From assembly GCF_003060885.1 (NCBI RefSeq), contig NZ_QAIG01000006.1, positions 148,103 to 212,102 of the forward strand: DNA of 64,000 nt. Reading direction: 5' to 3'. Made by a program: the position numbers and the translations under genes. The notes beneath the pieces are model-generated. The model had not been told where the DNA came from. It did not search any database and saw only the letters and a program-made list of their open reading frames with translations. Positions 9,177-17,811 of the stretch are shown here, one piece after another; positions within the stretch are counted from its first letter, which is position 1; every line of letters starts with the position of its first letter. Source of the DNA: Pseudomonas sp. HMWF032 (lineage in GTDB: Bacteria > Pseudomonadota > Gammaproteobacteria > Pseudomonadales > Pseudomonadaceae).

Positions 9177-9242
9177 GTTTCAGGGCTGTGATCGCTGCGC
9201 GGCTTGGGCATAATCGCTGCCCCAGCCGCGATAGCCGCACTT

Positions 9243-9737
9243 ATGCCCGAACACCTCCTAAACCGCGTAGAACACTGCTACCAACAGGCTGAAGCCTTTT
9301 TCAAGCGCCCCTTTGCCCGCGCCGAGATCAGCTTCAAGCTGCGTGGACAAAAGGCCGGCGTTGCGCACCTGACGGAAAACAAGCTGCGCTTCAACCCGCA
9401 GCTGTACCGGGAGAACCGCGAAGATTTTCTCAGGCAGACCGTTCCCCATGAAGTGGCACACCTGATCGCCCATCAGCTGTTCGGACTGAAGATTCAACCC
9501 CACGGCGAGGAATGGCAACTGATCATGCGCGGCGTGTATGAACTGCCGCCCAACCGCTGCCACAGTTATGCGGTACAGCGGCGCACGGTCAGCCGCTATA
9601 TCTACCGTTGCCGTTGCCCGCAGGGGGAGTTCCCGTTTTCCGCCCAGCGCCATGCCCTGGTCAGCAAGGGCCGGCGCTACTACTGCAGACGTTGCAAGGT
9701 GACCTTGAGCTATACCGGCGAACAGCGCGTCGAATAA
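9243..9737 (+). CDS. sprT: SprT-family metalloprotease-like protein
   Basis: 164 residues from ATG at 9243; the frame extends upstream, but the conserved MPEHLLNRV start is here. The zinc-peptidase motif HEVAH sits near residues 76-80, and a C-terminal zinc ribbon is formed by CRCP and YYCRRC pairs. The SprT/Spartan family is linked to DNA-protein crosslink repair in eukaryotes; the bacterial role is poorly defined. It is convergent with the hemolysin-III gene. Confidence 0.9.
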   Translation: MPEHLLNRVEHCYQQAEAFFKRPFARAEISFKLRGQKAGVAHLTENKLRFNPQLYRENREDFLRQTVPHEVAHLIAHQLFGLKIQPHGEEWQLIMRGVYELPPNRCHSYAVQRRTVSRYIYRCRCPQGEFPFSAQRHALVSKGRRYYCRRCKVTLSYTGEQRVE

Positions 9738-9749
9738 CCCACTGGGCAA

Positions 9750-10367
9750 TCAAAGAACGTAACGCTGCACCGCGACAAAGTGCATCAGACTGCCGCCCAT
9801 GACGAACAGATGCCAGATGCCATGCCAGTGACGAAAGCGGCTGTCATAGGCGAAAAAGACGATCCCTACCGTGTACAGCACCCCGCCGCCGGCCAGCCAG
9901 ATAAACCCCTCCATACCCAACGCAGCAATCAGCGGCTTGACCGCGATCAGCACAATCCAGCCCATCACCGCGTAGATCACAATCGACAGCACCCGCGCCT
10001 CAGAACGCGGCTTGATCTCCTGCAGCATGCCAATGACTGCTAGCACCCAGACAATGCCAAACAGCGTCCAGCCCCAGGCACCTTCGAGGGTCACCAGGCA
10101 GAACGGCGTATAGCTGCCGGCAATCAACAGATAGATCGACAGGTGATCGAGCTTGCGCATCAGCACTTTCGCCCGGCCCTGCACACTGTGGTAGAGCGTG
10201 GATATGCTGTAGAGCAGCACCAGCGTCAGACCATAGATTGCCACGCTGATGATCTTGCGCAACTCGCCATCCAGGCTCGCCAGCACTAATAGCCACACCG
10301 CCCCGGCGCAGGCCAGCACCGCGCCGAGCAGATGAGTCCAGGCATTGAAACGTTCGCCGTGATACAT
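9750..10367 (-). CDS. Hemolysin III / PAQR-family membrane protein
   Basis: 205 residues with about seven membrane segments. An N-terminal GERFNAWTHLLG motif and the internal STLYHS and C-terminal HIWH-type histidines (HWHGIWHLFVMGG) form the predicted metal site of the HlyIII/PAQR family. Inner-membrane location is inferred. Related bacterial proteins such as TrhA affect membrane homeostasis; true hemolytic activity is not implied. Confidence 0.9.
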   Translation of the reverse strand: MYHGERFNAWTHLLGAVLACAGAVWLLVLASLDGELRKIISVAIYGLTLVLLYSISTLYHSVQGRAKVLMRKLDHLSIYLLIAGSYTPFCLVTLEGAWGWTLFGIVWVLAVIGMLQEIKPRSEARVLSIVIYAVMGWIVLIAVKPLIAALGMEGFIWLAGGGVLYTVGIVFFAYDSRFRHWHGIWHLFVMGGSLMHFVAVQRYVL

Positions 10368-10497
10368 ATTTCCGACCCCAATACACCCGTAGGCAAAATG
10401 CCCCAGGCTTATGCCGGAAAAATCAGCGTTTTACGAGCAACCTTTCAATCGGCACGAGCAAACCACACACCAGTCGACTTGAAACGTGTGCGCAAAC

Positions 10498-11679
10498 TCA
10501 AACGACGACCTTGGCCGCCCTGAGCTGGTCAATCTGCTCAACGGTGTAGCCCAGCTCTCCCAGCACTTCGCTGGTGTGCGCACCCAAAGTGGCGCCGATA
10601 TGTCGAGGTTCAGACAAGCCGCTGGAAAACTTGATCGGGCAGGCAATCTGCGCCTGCGGCTTATTGCCCGCACGCGGCACCTCGGTGACCAGACCGCGGG
10701 CCTTGATCTGCGGGTGCTCGACCGCCTCGCTGAGATTGAGCATCGGCTCCACGCAAGCGTCAAGCCCGGCGAACACCTGACTCCACTCGGCAAAGTCGCG
10801 TTTCTCGAACTCGATTTCGATCTCGTGCTTGAGCGCCTGCTGATCTTCCGGCTTCTGCGACAGCCCGCGCGCGGCCAGTTCAGGGCGGCCAATTGCGGCG
10901 CAGAACTGCTGCATGAATTGAGGCTCCAGACTGCCAACCGAGAACCAGCGAGCATCGCGGGTGCGGTAGTAATCGTAGAAACTACCGCCGTTCAGCGCCT
11001 GGGTTTCCATCGCCGGCTCCACCCCAGCTGCCAGATACCCTGCGCCGGCCATACCGTGCAGACTGAAGGCGCAGTCGGTCATGCTGATATCCACCTGCTG
11101 GCCCAGCCCCGTGGCCTGGCGTTGAATCACCGCCGCGAGCAGGCCGATCACCCCGTGCAGTGAACCACCTGCAATATCCGCCGCCTGAATCCCCAGCGGC
11201 AGCGGCCCGGCTTCACGGCGCCCGGTGTAGCTGGCGATACCGGCCAGGGCCAGGTAGTTGATATCGTGGCCGGCGCGGTCCTTGTACGGGCCGCTCTGGC
11301 CGTAACCGGTGATCGACACATAAATCAGTTTCGGGTTAATCGCTTTCAATGCCTCATAGCCTACGCCGAGCTTATCCATCACCCCGGGGCGGAACTGCTC
11401 CAGAACGATGTCGTATTCGGCTACCAGCTGTTTGACCATCTCCACCGCTTCAGGCTTTTTCAGGTCGAGGGCGATGCAGCGCTTGTTGCGGTTAAGGTAA
11501 GCATGACTGGCCGATACGCCGCCGTCATGCGGCGGCAGCACACGCACCAGATCCATACGGCTCGGCGATTCGACACGCAGTACTTCAGCCCCCATGTCAG
11601 CCAGCAATAAAGAGGCAAACGGCCCTGGCAACAGGGTGGAAAAATCCAGCACTTTCAATGACGACAGCGGGCCTTGCAT
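10498..11679 (-). CDS. CaiB/BaiF-family (class III) CoA-transferase
   Basis: 393 residues. The N-terminal KVLDFSTLLPGPFASLLLADMGAEVLRVE, the NRNKRCIALDLKK segment and the QAADIAGG catalytic-aspartate region are typical of formyl-CoA transferase / alpha-methylacyl-CoA racemase relatives. It moves CoA between acids or epimerises 2-methylacyl-CoA. It is the last gene of a leftward trio with an acyl-CoA ligase and an acyl-CoA dehydrogenase, suggesting catabolism of a branched or unusual acid. A GAGGAG site precedes ATG at 11679. Confidence 0.88.
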   Translation of the reverse strand: MQGPLSSLKVLDFSTLLPGPFASLLLADMGAEVLRVESPSRMDLVRVLPPHDGGVSASHAYLNRNKRCIALDLKKPEAVEMVKQLVAEYDIVLEQFRPGVMDKLGVGYEALKAINPKLIYVSITGYGQSGPYKDRAGHDINYLALAGIASYTGRREAGPLPLGIQAADIAGGSLHGVIGLLAAVIQRQATGLGQQVDISMTDCAFSLHGMAGAGYLAAGVEPAMETQALNGGSFYDYYRTRDARWFSVGSLEPQFMQQFCAAIGRPELAARGLSQKPEDQQALKHEIEIEFEKRDFAEWSQVFAGLDACVEPMLNLSEAVEHPQIKARGLVTEVPRAGNKPQAQIACPIKFSSGLSEPRHIGATLGAHTSEVLGELGYTVEQIDQLRAAKVVV

Positions 11680-11705
11680 AACAGCTCCTCAGGGAACTCA
11701 ATCCC

Positions 11706-11762
11706 GTAGCCCGGATGCAATCCGGGGAATATCAACAAATTCCCGGATTGCATCCGGGCTAC
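11706..11762. repeat. REP palindrome (GTAGCCCGGATG family), copy 1
   Basis: Two perfectly complementary 21-base arms (11706-11726 and 11742-11762) surround a 15-base spacer. The arms begin GTAGCCCGGATG and end CATCCGGGCTAC. It sits between the CoA-transferase and ligase genes. A second copy lies at 58973-59031. The form matches paired REP elements that RAYT-type transposases spread in Pseudomonas. Confidence 0.88.
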
Positions 11763-11769
11763 CCAGCGC

Positions 11770-13407
11770 TCACTGCCAATGCAGTGGCTGCCTGGCATCC
11801 AGTGCCGCCAGCTGATCGGCGAAGCGCGCTTCCAGTACGTTACGGCGAATCTTCATGGTCGGGGTCATGCAACCGTTGTCTACGGTCCAGGCTTCGCGCA
11901 CCAGTACAAAGTGACTGACCCGTTCATGCGCCTGCAACTGCGCATTGAGCTGTTGCAAGGTCTGCTGCAAATCCGCCGTGATCTGCTCACGCGGTTGCTC
12001 ACGCGCGGCGGGCGAGAGTTCAATCAACGCCAGCGGCTGGTCGAGATTACTGCCCATCAGGCACACCTGCTCAACCCACAGATTTTTGGCAATCTCGCCC
12101 TCAATCGGCGCCGGGGCGATGTACTTGCCCTTGCTGGTCTTGAAGATATCCTTCACCCTCCCGGTGATTTTCAGGTAACCGGTCGCGTCGACCTCGCCCT
12201 TATCGCCGGTGTGCAGCCAGCCGTCGGTGATGGTTTCTGCGGTTTTCTCCGGGTCCAGGTAATAGCCCAGCATCAGGCTCGGGCAACGCAGGAGAATTTC
12301 GCCATTCTCGGCGATACGCAGCTCATTACCCGGCATCGGTCGGCCCACCGTGCCAAAACGCACTTGCCCGGGACGATTGAAGCAACCATAGGCCAGGTGC
12401 TCGGTCATGCCGTAGCCCTCGCAGAGAGTCATGCCGATGCTTTGGTACCAGTCGAGCAACGCTCGTGGTATCGCCGCCGCACCACTGACCAGAATGCGTG
12501 CGCGGTCCAGCCCAAGCCCCTTGCGAATCTTGCGCGCCACAAGACCGCCGAGCAGCGGGATGCGTAGCAATCGCGCCAGCTTGGCCTGCGGCAGCTTTTC
12601 CAGCACACCCTGCTGAAAGCGCGTCCAAAGACGGGGCACGGAGAAGAACACCGTTGGCCGTACACGCTTGAGGTCGCTGGCAAAGGTTTCCAGGGATTCG
12701 ACAAAGGCCACCCGAGCGCCACTGAACAGGCTGTTCATCTCCACCAGAAAGCGCTCGGCGGCATGCGACAGTGGCAGATAGGAGAAGAACTGATCCTGTT
12801 CGGTGATCTGCAGCTCCTTCACCGAACGCCCGCCGGCAACCGCAAAGGCCTTGGCCGAGAGCATTACGCCCTTGGGTTGGCCAGTCGTGCCGGAGGTATA
12901 AAGGATGCTCAGTAACTCATCCGGCGACTGTGCGTGGCCATCATGCAAGGGCTGATGCGCCGCCAGCAAGGCATGCCAGCCATGGTTGGCATCGATAGTC
13001 GGGTATGGCATGGCGATGCGCATTACCTCGGCCGGGATACCCGGCGCGAGCTTGGCCGGCTCATCCAGCTTGCCGAGGAAGATCACCTTGCACTGCGAAT
13101 GACGCAGCACGTAGTCGATGCTCTCGGCCGATTGCAGCGGGTACAACGGCACGCTGATCAGCCCGGCGAGCATGATCGCCAGGTCGGCGATAAACCACTC
13201 GGCGCAGTTCTTCGCCAGCAGTGCTACGCGATCCCCCGGCACGCAACCCAGAGCGTGCAGAGCGCTGGCCATGCGCCGCGCCTGGTCATCGACCTGCGCC
13301 CAGGTAAAGTCATGCCATTGGCCGTTGGCCGGCTGGCTGAGCCAGACCGCATCCGGGCGTTTCTCGACCCAGAGCGCGAAACGCTCCAGGGGCAGTTGCT
13401 CGTTCAT
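11770..13407 (-). CDS. AMP-dependent acyl-CoA synthetase (long-chain type)
   Basis: 545 residues of the adenylate-forming ANL family. The P-loop-like LLSILYTSGTTGQPKGVM lies near residue 170, GYGMTE follows in the core, and the hinge region DGWLHTGDKGEVDATGYLKITGRVKDIFKTSKGK is present. The pattern (YLPLSHAAER, KDIFKTSKGKYIAP) is that of long-chain fatty-acid ligases, which make acyl-CoA from acid, ATP and CoA. The true substrate is unknown. A GAGGGA site precedes ATG at 13407. Confidence 0.9.
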   Translation of the reverse strand: MNEQLPLERFALWVEKRPDAVWLSQPANGQWHDFTWAQVDDQARRMASALHALGCVPGDRVALLAKNCAEWFIADLAIMLAGLISVPLYPLQSAESIDYVLRHSQCKVIFLGKLDEPAKLAPGIPAEVMRIAMPYPTIDANHGWHALLAAHQPLHDGHAQSPDELLSILYTSGTTGQPKGVMLSAKAFAVAGGRSVKELQITEQDQFFSYLPLSHAAERFLVEMNSLFSGARVAFVESLETFASDLKRVRPTVFFSVPRLWTRFQQGVLEKLPQAKLARLLRIPLLGGLVARKIRKGLGLDRARILVSGAAAIPRALLDWYQSIGMTLCEGYGMTEHLAYGCFNRPGQVRFGTVGRPMPGNELRIAENGEILLRCPSLMLGYYLDPEKTAETITDGWLHTGDKGEVDATGYLKITGRVKDIFKTSKGKYIAPAPIEGEIAKNLWVEQVCLMGSNLDQPLALIELSPAAREQPREQITADLQQTLQQLNAQLQAHERVSHFVLVREAWTVDNGCMTPTMKIRRNVLEARFADQLAALDARQPLHWQ

Positions 13408-13517
13408 CGCATTCCCTCGTTTTTATTGTTTTCCAAGCATCACCCCTGATGCTCGGATTGCCTGTTGTAACAGACAACCACCACGCAGGGTCAAGATCGC
13501 CTGGCAGGGCCAGCGCC

Positions 13518-14657
13518 TTACAGTTTCATTCCGCGGCTGATGATCTCTTTCATAATTTCCGAGGTGCCGGCGAAGATGCGCTGAATGCGCGCGTTTGCGT
13601 ACATCTTGCAGATCGGGTATTCCCACATGTAACCCCAACCACCATGCAGCTGCACGCCTTCATCGACCACCTTGCACAGCAGTTCAGTGGTAAACAGCTT
13701 GGCTTCGGCAGCCACTTCCGGGGTGAGTTTCTTCTGGTTATGGTCCATTACACAGCGATCGACGAACACCTGCGCCACATCGATTTGTGTGCGCATTTCC
13801 GCCAGTTTGAAGCGGGTGTTCTGGAAGTGTGACACCGGTCGGCCGAAGGCCTGACGCTCCTTCACATAATCGATAGTGGTCTGCAGCGCGGCTTCGGCAC
13901 CAGCGACAGCGCCGCAGGCGTTGGTCAGACGCTCCTGGGCCAGCATGTTCATCAAATAGAAGAAGCCGCCCTTGGCGTCACCCAGCAGGTTGGCCTTGGG
14001 TACCTTGACGTTATTGAAGAACAGCTCAGCAGTGTCCTGGCTCTTCATGCCAAGTTTTTCCAGGTTTTTGCCGCGCTCGAAACCTTCCATCCCGCGCTCG
14101 ACCAGGAACAGGCCCATGGCGTGCTTATTATTTGGATCGGTCTTGGCCGCGACGATCACCACATCGGCCAACAAACCGTTGGAGATAAACACCTTGGACC
14201 CGTTGAGCAGGTAGTGATCCCCCTGATCCACCGCGCTGGTACGCATGCCGGCCAGGTCGGAACCAGCGCTCGGTTCGGTCATTGCCACCGCGAGAATCAG
14301 CTCGCCGCGGATGATGCCCGGCATAAAGCGCGCCTTCTGCTCGGCATTGCCGTACTCGGCGATGTAGGGGCCGCAAAGTGCCGAATGCAGCGGAATCATG
14401 AAACCTGGCTCGTTAATCTTGGCCAGTTCTTCACACATGATCTGCTCATAGCGGAAGTCCTTGAGGCCCGAGCCGCCGTATTCCTCATCTGCCCAGGGCA
14501 GCAGAAAGCCCATGTCACCCGCCTTCTTCCACACTTCGCGGCTGACCACTCCCGCCGCTTCCCACTCATCCTGATAGGGCACCACTTCCTTTTTCAGAAA
14601 GGCGGCAAAAGCGTCGCGAAACATCGTGTGTTCGGTATCGAAAATAAGGCGCTGCAT
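13518..14657 (-). CDS. Acyl-CoA dehydrogenase (long-chain-like)
   Basis: 379 residues with the FAD-binding MTEPSAGSDLAGMRT region, the YVKERQAFGRP signature and the C-terminal IFAGTSEIMKEIISR motif. The medium-chain catalytic glutamate (YEGT) is alanine here (FAGT). As in long-chain and isovaleryl enzymes, the base is probably the glutamate in the helix reading GAVAGAEAALQ. It forms 2,3-enoyl-CoA and passes electrons to ETF. It is the first gene of the CoA trio, with GGAGCACA upstream of ATG at 14657. Confidence 0.9.
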   Translation of the reverse strand: MQRLIFDTEHTMFRDAFAAFLKKEVVPYQDEWEAAGVVSREVWKKAGDMGFLLPWADEEYGGSGLKDFRYEQIMCEELAKINEPGFMIPLHSALCGPYIAEYGNAEQKARFMPGIIRGELILAVAMTEPSAGSDLAGMRTSAVDQGDHYLLNGSKVFISNGLLADVVIVAAKTDPNNKHAMGLFLVERGMEGFERGKNLEKLGMKSQDTAELFFNNVKVPKANLLGDAKGGFFYLMNMLAQERLTNACGAVAGAEAALQTTIDYVKERQAFGRPVSHFQNTRFKLAEMRTQIDVAQVFVDRCVMDHNQKKLTPEVAAEAKLFTTELLCKVVDEGVQLHGGWGYMWEYPICKMYANARIQRIFAGTSEIMKEIISRGMKL

Positions 14658-14793
14658 GCGAATGTGCTCCCTGGGGAATTGAAGTCGTGCTGCAGGTTAG
14701 GCCTCCCCCTGGCGCGCCTCAATGACCCATGCGCTCAGCCTGGATTGACCCATTCGGTCATCTCGCTGAAAGAGCGCCACGGTTTACAGGGCA

Positions 14794-14819
14794 TAAAAAA
14801 GCCCGCCAAAAGGCGGGCT
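14794..14819 (-). terminator. Rho-independent terminator of dctA
   Basis: On the minus strand AGCCCGCC-TTTT-GGCGGGCT is followed by TTTTTTATG: an 8-bp GC-rich stem with a six-T tract, 20 bases beyond the dctA stop. It insulates the downstream acyl-CoA dehydrogenase gene. Confidence 0.92.
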
Positions 14820-14838
14820 GAATTGCACCATAAAACTA

Positions 14839-16161
14839 TCAGCTCAGTTCGGGCTTGGCCGTTACTGGCACAGGATTTTCCTTGCCACCGCTGGCCAGCT
14901 CGCGCTGTAGGGTGTCTTCGTCCAGCTCCTTGCACCACTTGGCGACCACGATAGTCGCCACGCCGTTACCAATCAGGTTGGTCAGCGCGCGAGCTTCGGA
15001 CATGAAACGGTCGATCCCGAGAATCAGCGCCAAGCCGGCAACCGGCAGATGACCCACTGCCGACAGCGTGGCCGCCAGCACGATAAAGCCGCTACCGGTA
15101 ACCCCCGCCGCCCCCTTGGACGCCACCAGCAACACCAGCAACAGGGTGATCTGATGGCCGATGTCCATCGGCGTATCGGTGGCCTGGGCGATAAACACCG
15201 CCGCCATGGTCAGGTAGATCGAGGTGCCGTCGAGGTTGAACGAGTAACCGGTCGGGATTACCAGGCCGACCACAGACTTCTTCGCGCCAAGCTTTTCCAT
15301 TTTGTCGAGCATGCGCGGCAGCGCCGACTCGGACGACGAGGTGCCGAGCACGATCATCAGCTCTTCGCGGATGTACTTGATGAACTTGAGGATGCTGAAG
15401 CCATGGGCGCGGGCGATACCACCGAGCACCACCAGAATGAAAAACACGCAGGTGATATAGAAGCAGATCATCAGCTGGCCCAGCTGCACCAGCGACCCGA
15501 CGCCGTACTGGCCGATAGTGAAGGCCATGGCGCCGAAGGCACCGATGGGCGCAAGCTTCATGATCATATTGATGATGCCGAACATCACTTGGGCGATACG
15601 CTCGATAAACTCCAGCACCGGGCGGCCGTAGTCACCCATGCGCTGCAGGGCGAAGGCGAAGATCACCGAGAAGAACAACACCTGAAGGATATCGCCATTG
15701 GCAAAGGCACCGACCACGGTGGCCGGGATCACATTAAGCAGAAAGCCGATTGTGCTCTGCTGCGCGCCTGCCTGGGCATAGGCGGCAATCTTGCTGGCAT
15801 CCAGGGTGCTGGCATCGATGTGCATACCCACGCCCGGCTCCGCCAGATTGACCACAATCAATCCGATCAGCAGGGCAATGGTGGAGACGATTTCGAAATA
15901 CAACAGCGCATAACCGCCGGTCTTACCGACTGTTTTCATGTCCTGCATGCCGGCGATGCCGCTGACCACGGTGCAGAAGATGATGGGCGCGATGACCATC
16001 TTGATCAGCTTGACGAAGCCGTCACCCAGGGGCTTGAGGGCAACACCGGTTTCCGGGTAGAAGTGGCCGAGCAAAATACCGATGGTGATGGCAACCAGCA
16101 CCTGAACATAGAGCATTTTGTAGAACGGTTGACGGGCAACGTCGAGCGTCGTAGCGGTCAT
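14839..16161 (-). CDS. dctA: C4-dicarboxylate:cation symporter DctA
   Basis: 440 residues of the DAACS/GltPh fold. The substrate and cation-binding pieces are present: the serine-rich hairpin [12 protein letters not shown], the NLDGTSIY motif, and the C-terminal [24 protein letters not shown]. The second hairpin and RALTN segment match DctA rather than glutamate carriers. It imports succinate, fumarate and malate across the inner membrane. It has its own terminator, and a consensus sigma-54 promoter with upstream sites fits DctB/DctD-type control. Confidence 0.93.
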   Translation of the reverse strand: MTATTLDVARQPFYKMLYVQVLVAITIGILLGHFYPETGVALKPLGDGFVKLIKMVIAPIIFCTVVSGIAGMQDMKTVGKTGGYALLYFEIVSTIALLIGLIVVNLAEPGVGMHIDASTLDASKIAAYAQAGAQQSTIGFLLNVIPATVVGAFANGDILQVLFFSVIFAFALQRMGDYGRPVLEFIERIAQVMFGIINMIMKLAPIGAFGAMAFTIGQYGVGSLVQLGQLMICFYITCVFFILVVLGGIARAHGFSILKFIKYIREELMIVLGTSSSESALPRMLDKMEKLGAKKSVVGLVIPTGYSFNLDGTSIYLTMAAVFIAQATDTPMDIGHQITLLLVLLVASKGAAGVTGSGFIVLAATLSAVGHLPVAGLALILGIDRFMSEARALTNLIGNGVATIVVAKWCKELDEDTLQRELASGGKENPVPVTAKPELS

Positions 16162-16289
16162 GGCAGAGTTCCTCAGCGGTGTTGCGGCGCATCATCCATC
16201 GACACCCGCAGCACCCTAATAAGCACTAACCCCCCTTGGCTGAGGGGACTTGTTGTAGGTGCGTCCAGCGCAGCCTTACATCGCCTATC

Positions 16290-16304
16290 GCAAGCCTTGT
16301 GCCA
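16290..16304 (-). promoter_or_regulatory. Sigma-54 promoter of dctA
   Basis: The minus strand reads TGGCACAAGGCTTGC, i.e. TGGCAC-N5-TTGC, a full match to the -24/-12 consensus. It lies about 130 bases upstream of the dctA ATG. RpoN dependence of dctA is established in several proteobacteria, which supports the call. Confidence 0.88.
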
Positions 16305-16350
16305 TTTCTTTAAAACAATAAAAATCCTTATAAATCATATATATAAAAAA

Positions 16351-16393
16351 TAAGCCCGGAAATCTTAGGCATGATCTGGCGGATTTCCGCACG
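16351..16393 (-). promoter_or_regulatory. Candidate DctD-type activator sites upstream of dctA
   Basis: Two similar sites lie 45-90 bases upstream of the sigma-54 promoter: GCCCGGAAATCTTAGGC (about 16354-16370) and, on the minus strand, GTGCGGAAATCCGCC (about 16392-16378). Both carry a CGGAAATC core within a dyad, similar to known DctD operators of rhizobia. A third, weaker GGCGGATATCC occurs near 16411. No dctBD genes are in this window. The 367-base gap to the AraC-type gene holds no other clear feature apart from an AT-rich tract at 16310-16350. Confidence 0.55.
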
Positions 16394-16528
16394 CCCCATC
16401 CATCGCCGTTGGCGGATATCCCCCAACGGGTGGGTAGCGCACCTGTCGCGATCAAACCGAAGGGCCTGCTTGTTACACAGGCTGTCGCATGTCTACCATC
16501 GGCCCGCCTTCTTTAATGAGCGACCCCC

Positions 16529-17527
16529 ATGCGCGAACGCACCATCGCCAGCCATTTTGTCCGTGCTGCCTTACGCGGCGCCGAACGCCAGGGCCACGAC
16601 TGCACACCGCTGCTGCGCCAACTGGGGATTCAACCCGCCCTGCTCGATGAACCGCGCGCGCGAGTCGCCCCAGAGCAGTTCGCCCGCCTGGTGCAGCTGC
16701 TGTGGGAAAGCCTTGACGACGAATACCTGGGCTTTGGCCGCATGCGCAGTAAGCGCGGCACCTTCGCCATGATGTGTTACGCGATCATCCACTGCCATTC
16801 GCTGGAAAAAGCCCTGGGCCGCGGCGCGCTGTTCTACAGCCTGTTCCCCGCAGCCCCGGCCATCAGCATCCAGCGCGAAGGCGACTGGGCGCGGCTGAGT
16901 GTGGATGACTCGACCCTGTGGGACCCGGATCATTTCCTGGTGGAAAGCCTGTTGGTGATCTGGCATCGCCTTGGCAGCTGGCTGATTGGCCAACGCATCC
17001 GCCTGGAAGAAGCCACCTTTACCTACAGCCAACCGGCACATGCCAGCGAGTACGAACTGCTGTTCCCCAGCACCCGGCGCTTTGGTGCCGGGCGCACCAG
17101 CCTGCTGTTCCATGCCCGCTACCTGAGCATGCCGCTGCTGCAAGACGAACGCACGCTCAAGCAATTCCTCCAGCACTCTCCCGCCGACCTGCTGGCCCGC
17201 CCGGATGGCGGCGACAGCCTGATCAGCCAGATCCGCCGCCTGCTCGGCCGCGACTGCAGCAACTGGCCGGACTTAGATGCCGTCGCTCAGCAATTGCATA
17301 TGAGCCCGCAAACTCTGCGTCGGCACTTACGTGAAGAGGGGTCGAGTTTTCAGGAGTTGAAGGATCATCTTCGCCGGGATTTGGCGATCTATCACCTGGG
17401 GCGCGATGAATTGACGATCCAGGATATTGCCGAGCAACTCGGTTTCTCGGAACCGTCGGCATTTCATCGTGCGTTCAAGAAATGGACAGGACTTACGCCA
17501 GGGGCATACCGGGCGCAGGAAGGCTAA
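16529..17527 (+). CDS. AraC-family transcriptional regulator
   Basis: 332 residues. The N-terminal ligand-sensing domain of the arabinose-binding-like (PF12625) class spans about 1-220. The C-terminal double helix-turn-helix includes LDAVAQQLHMSPQTLRRHLREEGSSFQELK and IQDIAEQLGFSEPSAFHRAFKKWTGLTPGAYR. It is divergent from dctA. Members of this class often regulate lipid, sterol or amino-acid catabolism; the nearby acyl-CoA trio is a possible target, but no operator is identified. The next 284 bases hold no gene. Confidence 0.88.
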   Translation: MRERTIASHFVRAALRGAERQGHDCTPLLRQLGIQPALLDEPRARVAPEQFARLVQLLWESLDDEYLGFGRMRSKRGTFAMMCYAIIHCHSLEKALGRGALFYSLFPAAPAISIQREGDWARLSVDDSTLWDPDHFLVESLLVIWHRLGSWLIGQRIRLEEATFTYSQPAHASEYELLFPSTRRFGAGRTSLLFHARYLSMPLLQDERTLKQFLQHSPADLLARPDGGDSLISQIRRLLGRDCSNWPDLDAVAQQLHMSPQTLRRHLREEGSSFQELKDHLRRDLAIYHLGRDELTIQDIAEQLGFSEPSAFHRAFKKWTGLTPGAYRAQEG

Positions 17528-17631
17528 GTCCAAGGGCCACGCAAAGATACGATCACTATCCCAGTGTCTGGCGAACGCCCGGCATGCACACCACCTGAGA
17601 TGCCAGCAAAACAGTGTGGCGGCTGAACAAT

Positions 17632-17666
17632 CAGGTGCCTGAGTCAAAAATGAATCAAGGCACCTG
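17632..17666. repeat. 9-bp perfect inverted repeat in an intergenic gap
   Basis: CAGGTGCCT (17632-17640) and AGGCACCTG (17658-17666) flank a 17-base AT-rich centre, between the AraC-type and chemoreceptor genes. There is no T tract. It could be an operator or a weak terminator serving convergent transcription. Confidence 0.4.
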
Positions 17667-17811
17667 TGACTTAATCTGGACCTGCCATCACAAATCTTCG
17701 TTAGCACGAAGAACACACTCATGGCGTAAAGTCGCGTTCTCTGGCATGGACGCCCATCAATGCAACTGCGGATTAAAATTGCCGGCCAGCCCCGAAAATC
17801 AGCGCGAATAT

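Noticed and set aside
15049..16353. 434-codon plus-strand frame across dctA
   Set aside because: Antisense to dctA, and it crosses the sigma-54 promoter; the translation is His/Asp/Gln-rich noise.
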